From NCBI GenBank assembly GCA_023417315.1, contig JAEZFW010000049.1:124001-188000 (forward strand): DNA of 64,000 nucleotides. Reading direction: 5' to 3'. Positions within the stretch are counted from its first letter, which is position 1, and the number at the start of each line of letters is the position of its first letter. This DNA comes from Pseudomonadota bacterium. Its GTDB lineage: Bacteria > Pseudomonadota > Gammaproteobacteria > Steroidobacterales > Steroidobacteraceae. Made by a program: the position numbers and the translations under genes. The notes beneath the pieces are model-generated. The model saw only the letters and a list, made by a program, of their open reading frames with translations, had not been told where the DNA came from and searched no databases. Positions 9,402 through 17,657 of the stretch are shown one piece after another.

Positions 9402-10550
9402 ATGACGAAAGCCCTCCACGACTTGTTCAGTACGCCGAATGCACCTCCGGTGCGCCGATTCTATTGGGTCGACGTTGTCCGAGGCTGTGCTGCGCTTGCC
9501 ATTCTCGTATGGCATTACCAGCACTTCTATTTCCAGACGGCGGGGAGGAACCCGATTGTCTACGACCGCGACGTGCAACCCCTCCATTCGCTGCTCTGGA
9601 TTTTTTATGAGGAGGGTTACTTTGCGGTCCAGTTGTTCTGGGTCATCTCGGGTTTCGTATTCGCGAGTGTGTATGCGGCCAAGCCAGCGTCTGGGCGGGA
9701 GTTCTTCCTCAATCGCTTCGCGCGCCTTTATCCGTTGCATTTCGCAACGCTGCTGATCGTAGCAGGGCTGCAGACCTTAAGCTTCCTGTTACAAAACGAA
9801 TACCAGATCTACCCGAACAACGATGCCTATCATTTCGTGCTGAATCTTTTCTTCGTCTCGCATTGGGGCTTCGAGGAAGGGGATAGCTTCAACGCACCGA
9901 TCTGGTCGGTGTCAGTCGAAGTGTTCATCTATATCGTGTTCTGGCTCGTGCATCGTTGGCTGTTCAAGCGCGGCATGCTCGGACCGGCTCTGCTGACAGC
10001 CGCGTTTGGACTCTTGTTCGTTCTCAAGATCCCGGGTCGGTTCTGGGAGTGCGGCTTCTTGTTCTTCCTGGGCACGATGACGTACGTCTGGATCGCTCAC
10101 ATACGCGACCGTGGGTATCTCAGCAGCGGCCCAGCGCTCGTTGCGCTAGTTTTGAGCTCCTACATTCTGATTCGCGAAGTGGAGGGGCTGGGGGACATCA
10201 CGAGAGCGATATTTTTTGTCTCCCTCATCGTGTTCGCCGCGGCATTGGATTTGCGGGACTCGAGACAACATGGCTCGAAGGTGTCTTGGGTCGGAGACAT
10301 CACTTATAGCCTCTACCTGCTTCATGTACCGGTGCAGATCGCAGTGTTGCTGATGATGGACGGTTTCGGTATTAATCGATCCATCGTTGCAAGTCCCGTG
10401 TTCTTGTTGACGTTCATCGTTTCCATGATCCTCATCGCACAGGCATCGTACCGTTGGTTCGAGCTGCCGATGCGTCAATGGATTCGGCAGAGCTTCAAAC
10501 GAAAGTCGGAGCCTCTTTCCTGGCAGCGCGTGGAGCTGAGCAAGGACTGA
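9402..10550 (+). CDS. membrane acyltransferase (acyltransferase_3 type)
   Basis: A 382-residue polytopic protein, the first of the rightward EPS block. The family signature is at the N terminus (FYWVDVVRGCAALAILVWHY, with the conserved R and H), followed by YFAVQLFWVISGFVFASVYA, FFLNRFARLYPLHFATLL and FNAPIWSVSVEVFIYIVFW. About ten hydrophobic segments follow the usual pattern. It should transfer an acyl group, most often acetyl, to a sugar during EPS assembly. I chose ATG 9402 over 9372 because the latter lies on a likely -10 box. The acyl-CoA ligase gene starts 6 bases downstream, so the two are translationally close. This is the second enzyme of its family in the locus, besides 4812-6257. 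Confidence 0.87.
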   Translation: MTKALHDLFSTPNAPPVRRFYWVDVVRGCAALAILVWHYQHFYFQTAGRNPIVYDRDVQPLHSLLWIFYEEGYFAVQLFWVISGFVFASVYAAKPASGREFFLNRFARLYPLHFATLLIVAGLQTLSFLLQNEYQIYPNNDAYHFVLNLFFVSHWGFEEGDSFNAPIWSVSVEVFIYIVFWLVHRWLFKRGMLGPALLTAAFGLLFVLKIPGRFWECGFLFFLGTMTYVWIAHIRDRGYLSSGPALVALVLSSYILIREVEGLGDITRAIFFVSLIVFAAALDLRDSRQHGSKVSWVGDITYSLYLLHVPVQIAVLLMMDGFGINRSIVASPVFLLTFIVSMILIAQASYRWFELPMRQWIRQSFKRKSEPLSWQRVELSKD

Positions 10551-10556
10551 CGCGCG

Positions 10557-12164
10557 ATGACTCTGCTGCACGACCTCCTGGACCGAAAGGTGCAGCGTCT
10601 GGAGATGCGCCCCGCCGTGCGCTTCAAAGGCGCATCGATTTCGTACTCCGACCTCCACGAAAGAAGCAAGCGCATCGCTGGTGGGCTGAGCGCGCGAGGA
10701 GTCAGTCGCGGCGACCGTGTCGTCATTTATCTGAACAACCAGCCTGCGGTCGTTGAACTGGCCATGGCTTGCAGTCGCATCGGCGCCATCTTCGTGCCCG
10801 TCAGTGCGGCGCTGAAGGTGCGTCAACTCCAGCACATCCTGAAGGATTCGGGAGCACGAATGCTGGTCGGCTCGATCGTGCGCAACGAGTGGCCAACTGC
10901 GCAGGATTTCGCGGGCCACATCGTGGTTTGCGATATGCCGGCCCTGGAAAGATTCGAGTGGCCCGGTGAGTACTCGCGCTATGAGGAGTTGGCCGAAGGT
11001 CCACCACTTGAAGTGGCGCCGCCACAGATCGATCAGGATGCCGCAGCGATCCTGTACACCTCAGGAAGCACAGGCGCTGCGAAAGGCGTGGTCGTATCGC
11101 ATCGCAACCTGGTCTCCGGCGCCGAATCCGTTGCTCGTTATCTGGAGAATACCGGTAGCGATCGTATTCTCGCGGCGCTGCCACTCAGCTTCGACTACGG
11201 TTTGAGTCAGGTGACGACGGCCTTCGCAGTTGGAGCGTGTGCCGTCCTTACGAACTTCACTCTCGCGGGCGCGATGGTCCAGGAGATCGTAGCGGAACAG
11301 GTGACTGGCCTCGCGGGTGTTCCAACGATGTGGGCACATCTAGCGAACTGCGAGTGGCCACACGCGGCAACCCGATCCCTTCGCTACATCACGAACTCTG
11401 GCGGCGCGTTTTCGCCCGCGCTCATCCGCAGGCTGCGCTCGAGTCTCCCGAACACGAGCATCTTCTGCATGTACGGGCTCACAGAGGCGTTCCGCTCGAC
11501 GTACCTGCCTCCTGAGGAGCTCGAGCGACGCATGGGATCGATCGGTAAGGCGATTCCGAATCAGGAGGTGTTCGTGCTGCGTGCAGACGGCTCGCCGTGT
11601 GCCCCTGGAGAGGTTGGCGAGCTGGTTCATCGCGGGTCGCTCGTATCAATGGGGTATTGGAACGATCCTGACCTGACCGCTGCACGGTTCAAGCCCTTAC
11701 AGATCCTCGACGGCAAAGTGCGATCTGAGCTGGCGGTGTGGTCGGGCGACCAAGTGCGCATGGACGATGACGGCTTCCTGTACTTCGTAGGTCGCAAGGA
11801 CGGACTCATCAAGACTTCCGGTTACCGCGTGAGCCCGAACGAGATCGAAGAGGTCATTTACGAAATGGCGCAGATCGTCGAATGCTGCGCGGTCGGCCTA
11901 CTCGATCCGATCCTGGGTCAAGCGATTGCAGTGGCGGTAGTGGCAAGGCCGGGCGCCGACGCGTCCAGCCTGCTCGAGCACATCCAGATGCGCTGCCGAG
12001 CGTTGTTGCCTACCTACATGATCCCGGCCACCGTCCGATTGGTGGACGCGATCCCGCGCAACCCGAATGGGAAGCACGATCGTGCTGCAATTGCCCGATT
12101 GTTCGAGCTTGATGCTGATGTTTCGGGCGCGGAGCGATCCACTCTCCCGCGGCAAGGATCATGA
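10557..12164 (+). CDS. AMP-forming acyl-CoA/acyl-carrier ligase, exosortase-locus type
   Basis: A 535-residue member of the ANL superfamily, which activates a carboxylic acid as its acyl-AMP and then loads it on CoA or a carrier protein. The P-loop-like A3 motif is ILYTSGSTGAAKGVVVSH, A5 is MYGLTEAFRSTYLPPEE, A7/A8 are WSGDQVRMDDDGFLYFVGRK and GLIKTSGYRVSPNEIEEVIY, and the catalytic A10 lysine is in IPRNPNGKHDR. Pocket segments such as AALPLSFDYGLSQVTTAFAV differ from the amino-acid adenylation enzyme at 17658. From memory it resembles the ligase that recurs in exosortase/PEP-CTERM EPS loci, and a PEP-CTERM protein is encoded at 21296. The stop overlaps the phosphatase start by 4 bases. Substrate unknown. 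Confidence 0.85.
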   Translation: MTLLHDLLDRKVQRLEMRPAVRFKGASISYSDLHERSKRIAGGLSARGVSRGDRVVIYLNNQPAVVELAMACSRIGAIFVPVSAALKVRQLQHILKDSGARMLVGSIVRNEWPTAQDFAGHIVVCDMPALERFEWPGEYSRYEELAEGPPLEVAPPQIDQDAAAILYTSGSTGAAKGVVVSHRNLVSGAESVARYLENTGSDRILAALPLSFDYGLSQVTTAFAVGACAVLTNFTLAGAMVQEIVAEQVTGLAGVPTMWAHLANCEWPHAATRSLRYITNSGGAFSPALIRRLRSSLPNTSIFCMYGLTEAFRSTYLPPEELERRMGSIGKAIPNQEVFVLRADGSPCAPGEVGELVHRGSLVSMGYWNDPDLTAARFKPLQILDGKVRSELAVWSGDQVRMDDDGFLYFVGRKDGLIKTSGYRVSPNEIEEVIYEMAQIVECCAVGLLDPILGQAIAVAVVARPGADASSLLEHIQMRCRALLPTYMIPATVRLVDAIPRNPNGKHDRAAIARLFELDADVSGAERSTLPRQGS

Positions 12165-12712
12165 ATCCGGTGTCGATCATCAAGCGCGCAGGTCGTGCGG
12201 TGCTGCGCCGCGCCTCGGCCTCTATTGCACTGTTGAACGCCCGACGGAACTCGCACCGCAGGCTTGCGCGCGGCGAGATCCGGCGCATTCTCGTCGTCTG
12301 CTACGGCAACATCTATCGCAGTGCATTTGTCGGCGAGATACTTCGTACAGCGCTCCGCGGGCGCATCGAGGTACGAAGCGCCGGATTCCATCCGGTCGCT
12401 GAGCGCTGTTCGCCAGAGGCGCACGTGCGGATGTGCGCAGGACTCAACGTCGATCTCTCTACGCATCGCTCCTCGGTCGTCAGCGCCGAAGACATTCAGT
12501 GGGCCGACACGATCATCCTGATGGATCGACACAACTGGACCGCCTTGCGAGCGCTGGGAGCACCGCAGGACAAGTTGGTGTGGCTCGGGACTCTGATCCC
12601 CGGTCCAGTGGAGATCCGCGATCCATATGGAATGAACGAAGCAGCGGCCCGCGACGTGGTCGGGCGCTTACATGGCGCCACACAGATGCTGCTTACGCGG
12701 CATTTGTGCTGA
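12161..12712 (+). CDS. low-molecular-weight protein-tyrosine-phosphatase-like protein
   Basis: A 183-residue protein of the LMW-PTP fold. The phosphate-binding loop is VVCYGNIYRS (C47-X5-R53-S54) and the general-acid Asp is in EIRDPYG (D154-P155). The family usually has about 150 residues with the loop near residue 10, so the first 38 residues here are an arginine-rich extension; no internal ATG gives a better start. Wzb-type members dephosphorylate the tyrosine autokinase that controls EPS polymerisation and export. The loop has Tyr where most Wzb proteins have small residues (Y48, Y52), so substrate preference may differ. It overlaps the acyl-CoA ligase by 4 bases. No Wzc-like kinase is visible in the window. 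Confidence 0.82.
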   Translation: MNPVSIIKRAGRAVLRRASASIALLNARRNSHRRLARGEIRRILVVCYGNIYRSAFVGEILRTALRGRIEVRSAGFHPVAERCSPEAHVRMCAGLNVDLSTHRSSVVSAEDIQWADTIILMDRHNWTALRALGAPQDKLVWLGTLIPGPVEIRDPYGMNEAAARDVVGRLHGATQMLLTRHLC

Positions 12713-12728
12713 GGGAGGAGTCTCTGGC

Positions 12729-13445
12729 CTACCTACCTGCAGCCCCTGAGCGTTGCGAGAACGCACGCTGAGCATAGCGAGTCAGCGCTTCGTATCCGGC
12801 GGGGCTGATGTGGCTGCCGTCTTCTTGTGAATACTCCTCACGGCGACTGCCGGTGCCACCATCGACGGCTCGTTCGAAGTCAAGGAGCATCAAGTTGTGC
12901 TCGGCCGCATACGAGCGCAGCCACGCGTTCACATCCTTGACGTGATTGTTGATGGTAACGCGGTAGTTCTCACGTCCTCGCAACTTGCCGATGAACGCGC
13001 GAATCTCGTCCAGCCAAGAGTCACCGATGGTAAGTGTCACCTCAGTCGCGAGGATCGTCTCGATTCCGGCCGCTGCAGCTTGCTCGTGCATCTGTCGATA
13101 ATTTGCTCGTGCCCGTTCCTTCGCGCGATCGAGCTGATCGCGCGGAGCGCGGAACATGTCGTTGATATGTCCCCAGATCAGAACCGTGTTCGGTCGATGA
13201 GCGAGTACATCGCGCTCGAACCGCGCGAGAACTTGGGACGACTCCTCTCCGCCGACTCCTTTGTTGACGATGCGATAGCGGCTAAGCGGGGGTTGACCCC
13301 AATCAGCGGCATAGGATGCCCCGATGATGATCAAGATGTCGTCGTTCGAGCGCTTGTCCGTCGTGTTCATCTCAGCAGAATGTGCAAAATCAGCGCCGAT
13401 GGAGGCCGAGGCGCAGAGAGTCACAGTGAGAAGCAGCGTACGCAT
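12729..13445 (-). CDS. secreted SGNH/GDSL-type hydrolase
   Basis: A 238-residue protein with a signal peptide (MRTLLLTVTLCASASIGADF, cleavage after about AHSA). SGNH blocks are visible: the nucleophile serine in IIIGASYAADW (S44; GAS replaces the usual GDS), GxND as WGHINDM (N95), and the Asp-His pair in EDGSHISPAGY (D209, H212). Such enzymes are periplasmic or secreted esterases, lipases or acyltransferases. It is on the minus strand inside an otherwise rightward block, facing the phosphatase, with 16 bases between their 3' ends. An esterase acting on acyl groups of the same EPS is a reasonable guess from position, not shown by sequence. Confidence 0.8.
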   Translation of the reverse strand: MRTLLLTVTLCASASIGADFAHSAEMNTTDKRSNDDILIIIGASYAADWGQPPLSRYRIVNKGVGGEESSQVLARFERDVLAHRPNTVLIWGHINDMFRAPRDQLDRAKERARANYRQMHEQAAAAGIETILATEVTLTIGDSWLDEIRAFIGKLRGRENYRVTINNHVKDVNAWLRSYAAEHNLMLLDFERAVDGGTGSRREEYSQEDGSHISPAGYEALTRYAQRAFSQRSGAAGR

Positions 13446-13678
13446 CGCAACTTGTTCGCGGAAGAATAGACAGGAGCGATTCTAGCGCATGACGCAGGTC
13501 GATAAGAATGCGTCGAAAACTTTGACAGTGATCGTCTGCGACGCGCCTGAAATTCCCAGTGTTATTGTCCAGTAGTACAAGTTCAGCTAAGGTCAAACTC
13601 GCTACAATAAAAATGCGTCAATAACATTCGCGCTGCACCGTGCAGTGCGATAACGATATCGACTCGGAGCTCCGCACG

Positions 13679-14821
13679 ATGCGTGATCTTCTCTCCGAGG
13701 AGCAGCTTAAGCTGCAGGAAGCAGCGTATGAATTCGCGCGGCGAGTGCCTGCCGACGTCGTCGAGCGCGATCGTGCTGCGATATTCGATCACAATGCTTG
13801 GAAGCAATGTGCAGAATTCGGTGTGCTGGGTATGCCGATTCCTCAGGAGCACGGTGGCGTCGGACTCGGGCTCTCCGAGCTGCTCGCTGTCATGGAAGGC
13901 CTGGGCCGAGGCATGCGCGATCAAGGATTGCTGTTCTCGCTGAACGCGCATCTTTGGACGAATTCAATCCCGATTCTTCTCTATGGGACCGAATGGCAGA
14001 AGGGTCGTTATCTCCCCGGCCTTTGCGATGGAACGCTCATCGGCGCGAACGCCGCATCGGAACCCGACTCTGGATCGGACATCTTCAGTATGCGCACGCG
14101 CGCGCGCCGCGAAGGTGACTACTATGTCCTGAGCGGCACAAAAACGTTCGTGACGAATGCGCCGGTCGCGGATCTGTTCGTTGCCTACGCAACAGTCAAT
14201 CCCGCACTCGGGCCGACCGGGATCACGGCCTTCATCGTGGAGCGGGATACGCCTGGGCTCATGATCGACCGCAAGCTGGACAAGATGGGTCTGCGCACCT
14301 CGCCCATGGCGCAAGTCGTCTTCGATGGCTGCCGAATTCCCGTCACGCAGCGTCTGGGCAGAGAAGGGCGCGGGGTTCTCATCTTCGAGTGTTCGATGGA
14401 GTGGGAGCGCGGCTGCATTCTAGCGAGCTGCTTGGGAGTCATGCACCGCCAGCTCGAGCAATGCATCGAGTACGCGCAAACCCGTAAGCAGTTCGGCAAG
14501 CCGATCGGTAAATTCCAGTCGGTGGCGAATCGCATCGTCGATATGAAGGTACGACTCGATGCGTGCCGACCGCTCGTCTATCGCATCGGCGCGCTCAAGG
14601 ACGCAAATGAGGACGCCACGATGGAAGCGGCGCTCGCCAAGTTGTTCGTGTCCGAAAGCTTCGTCAAATCCTGCCTGGATGCAATTCAGGTGTTCGGTGG
14701 CTATGGCTACATGACCGAGATGCAGCTCGAACGAGATCTGCGCGATTCGGTCGGCAGCACGCTGTACTCCGGCACTACCGAGATTCAACGCAACATCATC
14801 GCGCGAGGCTTGGGGCTATGA
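13679..14821 (+). CDS. acyl-CoA-dehydrogenase-fold flavoenzyme, probable carrier-protein-linked (prolyl-type) dehydrogenase
   Basis: A 380-residue FAD enzyme of the acyl-CoA dehydrogenase (ACAD) superfamily. The start is set at ATG 13679 (MRDLLSEEQLKLQEA, GGAG just upstream); an in-frame GTG at 13640 adds 13 residues. FAD and substrate motifs are NAASEPDSGSD, GTKTFVTNAPVADLFVAYAT, TRKQFGKPIGKFQSV and IQVFGGYGYMTE. The catalytic Glu of medium-chain enzymes, in the C-terminal Y-E-G-T motif, is Ser here (LYSGTTEIQ). A Glu instead sits in CSMEWERGCILASCLG (codon 14405-14407), the helix position used by isovaleryl-CoA dehydrogenase and, as I recall, by prolyl-carrier dehydrogenases such as PltE, RedW and CloN3, which also share the NAP(V/I)AD segment. 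It overlaps the MBOAT gene by 4 bases. A CoA-linked dehydrogenase of branched acids remains possible. Confidence 0.8.
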   Translation: MRDLLSEEQLKLQEAAYEFARRVPADVVERDRAAIFDHNAWKQCAEFGVLGMPIPQEHGGVGLGLSELLAVMEGLGRGMRDQGLLFSLNAHLWTNSIPILLYGTEWQKGRYLPGLCDGTLIGANAASEPDSGSDIFSMRTRARREGDYYVLSGTKTFVTNAPVADLFVAYATVNPALGPTGITAFIVERDTPGLMIDRKLDKMGLRTSPMAQVVFDGCRIPVTQRLGREGRGVLIFECSMEWERGCILASCLGVMHRQLEQCIEYAQTRKQFGKPIGKFQSVANRIVDMKVRLDACRPLVYRIGALKDANEDATMEAALAKLFVSESFVKSCLDAIQVFGGYGYMTEMQLERDLRDSVGSTLYSGTTEIQRNIIARGLGL

Positions 14822-17385
14822 AGGCCGAAGCTGCGGTCGCCGTTCCAGCATTCGGGTTTGCCGCGTATGCACGCCATTGGAGGGTGATCGCGCAGCTCGC
14901 GATGATCGTCCTGGTCGTGGAGCTATATCAGCTCGAAGGCAGCGCGTTCACCAAGGCGCTCTGGCTCGCGTCGATCGGCTTCCTGGTGAGTATCGCGTTG
15001 CCGATTTCGTATCGATTACCGCTTTTCACTGGCTTGTCGATTGCAGGCGTGCTCCTGATCTTCGGCCTGGCGGATGGGGCGTGGCTGATGGCGCTCGGAT
15101 TGACGCTGATTGGTATATGCCACCTACCAGTGCCGGTTGCGGCGCGCGTGTCGTTGTTGATCCTCGTCGGTGCTGGGCTTGCGTTGCTGCGCATGGGTAC
15201 GGCGGCGTCACCCTGGTCGGCTGCTATCTGGCCAATCTTCGGCTCGATGTTCATGTTCCGCCTGATTCTCTACGTGCGTGCGATGAAGAACGAGCCGCGC
15301 GAGCGCAAGTGGTGGTCCGCGCTTGCGTACTTCTTCATGCTGCCGAACGTTGCCTTTCCGCTCTATCCCGTCGTCGACTATCAGACGTTTCGTCGCACCT
15401 ACTTCGACACGGACGAGAGATCGATCTACGAGCAGGGGATCCTCTGGATCAGCAGAGGTCTCGTTCATCTGGTCGTGTATCGGTTCGTGTACCACAACGT
15501 CCTCAACGATCCGGCGGACGTGGATGGTCTCGGCGATCTGGTCCAGCTCATGCTGGGAACCTTCCTGCTTTATCTCAAGGTTTCCGGCCAGTTTCACATC
15601 ATCGTCGGTCTTCTTCATCTGTTCGGCTTCCGCCTGCCGGAGACTCACAAGCTCTACTACCTTGCACATTCGTTCACCGAGCTTTGGCGCAGGATCAATA
15701 TCTATTGGACGGAATTCATGATGAAAACCGTCTTCTATCCGATGTACTTCCGCGTCAAGCGCTTTGGTCCTGCTTCAGCGGTCGCTCTTTCAACGGCTGC
15801 GGTCTTTGTAACCACATGGTTGCTGCATTCGTATCAGTGGTTTTGGCTCCGCGGTGGGTTCCCATTGACATGGCCCGATGCGTTGTTTTGGGGAATCCTC
15901 GGTGCGCTCGTCGTACGCGGAGCGCTGAAAGAACTGCGTGCTTCGAAGGCGACGAGACGCGCGAGCTCGCGGTGGAACTCGACGCAAGCGATGCGCGCGG
16001 CCCTGACGTTCTGCGTGTTCTGCGTTCTGTGGTCACTCTGGAGCACCGAGTCGATCTCGCAATGGGTATGGATGCTTAGTGCTGCCGCATCGGTCGACGT
16101 ACGCGGTGTGTTGCTGGTGCTCACCACCATCGTCGTCGTGGGTGGTCTGGGCGGATTCGATTGGGAAGCGAAGGAATCCGCGTTACCGTACTGGCTCGCC
16201 CCCGCGCGTCGTCCTGTTGTGCGCAGCATCGGCTCTCTGCTGTTTCTTCTAGTTCTCTCCTTGCCGTTCGTTCGCGGGCTCGCGCCCGACTCATTGGGCG
16301 AGGCGCTTGCTTCGCTTCATCACACTGGATTGAACGTGAGAGATGCGGCAAACCAGCACCGTGGCTATTACGAGCAACTCGACGTTCGCCGGCAGATCGA
16401 CGCCGCGCTCGGCCAAGGAAAAGGCGATCGAGCCAATTGGATCGATGCCACTCAGGCTGGGATCATCCGGCAGCGGGACGACGCTCTGGAACGCGACCTG
16501 CACCCATCGCTGAATCTGATGTGGAATGGTTCGACATTCACGACGAACAGCTTCGGGATGCGCGACAGGGAATATACGCTTGAGAAGTCACCGGGTACCT
16601 ATCGCATTGCGCTGCTCGGCCCGTCCCACATCATGGGCAACGGCGTCGGCGATAGCGAGACATTCGAACAGCTCGTGGAGAACCGCCTGAATGCGCAGCG
16701 CATGCAGCGCTCGCAAGAAGCGAGAATCGAGATCCTCAATTTCGCAGTCGATGGATTCACGCTGCCGCAACAGCTCGCAATGCTTGAGGAGCGCGTGCTG
16801 CGATTCGATCCAGACTTGGTCATCGTGAATCATTATCACCGAGGCCGCGCGATGACGGAGCGCTATCTCGGCAAGGTCGTATGGAAGGACATTCCGATAC
16901 ACGATGAGCTCCGAGGCATTCTCGCGCAAGCGGGGCTCGACAACGTGGGCGACGGGCGGTGGCCTATACCCACCGAGGCCGGACGATCGTTGGTGCGCAA
17001 GTTCGGGTTGGAAACCAGAATGCCTCAAGGAGAATTCGACGCGCGCGTGCGCCGCATCTCCGATGACGTGAACGAGTGGGCTTTACGACGAATCGCAGCG
17101 GTCGCGCGTGAAGCGGGCGCGGAGCCCCTCGTGCTCGCGCTCAACGCGGTCATAGAGGACGCGCCCGCGCGGATTCCGAACATCGATACGATTCAAGAAA
17201 CAGGGATGCCTGTGATCGATCTGTTCGATGTGTTCCCGGCAGAGCAACGTGCGGACCTGCGTGTTGCGCCAGATGACGATCATCCGAATGCTCTAGGGCA
17301 CAAGCTGATCGCCGAAGCACTCTTCGCGAAGCTGAGCCCGTTGCTTCCAACCGCGGAGTCTGACGATCGTTCCAACAGCAACTGA
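14818..17385 (+). CDS. MBOAT acyltransferase fused to an SGNH (DltD/AlgX-like) domain
   Basis: An 855-residue protein with two parts. Residues 20-480 are polytopic, with many hydrophobic segments and an MBOAT-like core: SGQFHIIVGLLHLFGFRLPE, FTELWRRINIYWTEFMMKTV, and the conserved membrane histidine in TTWLLHSYQWFW (H337). Residues 590-840 form a soluble SGNH-like domain: nucleophile block ALLGPSHIMGNGVGD (S603), DLVIVNHYHRG, and the Asp-His block DDDHPNALGH (D819/H822). DltB (MBOAT) with DltD, and AlgI with AlgJ/AlgX, are separate proteins with these roles; here they are one chain. It should take an acyl group, probably from the carrier protein at 17402, and pass it across the membrane to a polysaccharide. 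Its 5' end overlaps the ACAD-fold gene by 4 bases. Confidence 0.82.
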   Translation: MKAEAAVAVPAFGFAAYARHWRVIAQLAMIVLVVELYQLEGSAFTKALWLASIGFLVSIALPISYRLPLFTGLSIAGVLLIFGLADGAWLMALGLTLIGICHLPVPVAARVSLLILVGAGLALLRMGTAASPWSAAIWPIFGSMFMFRLILYVRAMKNEPRERKWWSALAYFFMLPNVAFPLYPVVDYQTFRRTYFDTDERSIYEQGILWISRGLVHLVVYRFVYHNVLNDPADVDGLGDLVQLMLGTFLLYLKVSGQFHIIVGLLHLFGFRLPETHKLYYLAHSFTELWRRINIYWTEFMMKTVFYPMYFRVKRFGPASAVALSTAAVFVTTWLLHSYQWFWLRGGFPLTWPDALFWGILGALVVRGALKELRASKATRRASSRWNSTQAMRAALTFCVFCVLWSLWSTESISQWVWMLSAAASVDVRGVLLVLTTIVVVGGLGGFDWEAKESALPYWLAPARRPVVRSIGSLLFLLVLSLPFVRGLAPDSLGEALASLHHTGLNVRDAANQHRGYYEQLDVRRQIDAALGQGKGDRANWIDATQAGIIRQRDDALERDLHPSLNLMWNGSTFTTNSFGMRDREYTLEKSPGTYRIALLGPSHIMGNGVGDSETFEQLVENRLNAQRMQRSQEARIEILNFAVDGFTLPQQLAMLEERVLRFDPDLVIVNHYHRGRAMTERYLGKVVWKDIPIHDELRGILAQAGLDNVGDGRWPIPTEAGRSLVRKFGLETRMPQGEFDARVRRISDDVNEWALRRIAAVAREAGAEPLVLALNAVIEDAPARIPNIDTIQETGMPVIDLFDVFPAEQRADLRVAPDDDHPNALGHKLIAEALFAKLSPLLPTAESDDRSNSN

Positions 17386-17401
17386 ATGAGGGGAGGGGTA
17401 G

Positions 17402-17653
17402 ATGGAGAACATCCGCGAGACGGTCCGCAGCTTTATCCTCGACAATTTCCTACCTGGGGAGGACAGGGGCAATCTCACCGACACGACGGAGCTCAAGGAG
17501 AGCGGCATCCTGGATTCGCTATCCACGTTGAAGCTCGTCACGTTTCTGGAGGAGCAGTACAAGGTCGAGTTCGAAGCCGACGATCTCGATCCCGGCAACC
17601 TATCGACGGTCGACAGCATCGCGAAGCTCGTGGCAGCTAAGCGGTCGGGGTAG
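17402..17653 (+). CDS. acyl/peptidyl carrier protein
   Basis: An 83-residue carrier protein. The phosphopantetheine attachment serine is S39 in SGILDSLSTLKLV, preceded by the acidic LTDTTELKE and followed by helix III residues FLEEQYKVEFEADDLDPGN. Size and layout match DltC and the free-standing prolyl carriers of pyrrole pathways as well as ordinary ACPs. AGGGG shortly before the ATG is a good ribosome-binding site. It starts 16 bases after the MBOAT-SGNH gene and ends 4 bases before the adenylation gene, so it should be the carrier loaded by that enzyme. Activation needs a 4'-phosphopantetheinyl transferase, none of which is visible here. Confidence 0.9.
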   Translation: MENIRETVRSFILDNFLPGEDRGNLTDTTELKESGILDSLSTLKLVTFLEEQYKVEFEADDLDPGNLSTVDSIAKLVAAKRSG

Positions 17654-17657
17654 TCCT

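Noticed and set aside
13679..14821. Ordinary beta-oxidation acyl-CoA dehydrogenase
   Set aside because: The medium-chain catalytic Glu position is Ser, no other beta-oxidation gene is near, and gene overlap ties it to the acylation genes.
14877..16079. A 400-codon open frame inside the MBOAT-SGNH gene, same strand, other frame
   Set aside because: The MBOAT frame has membrane segments and conserved His; the alternative is arginine-rich and featureless.
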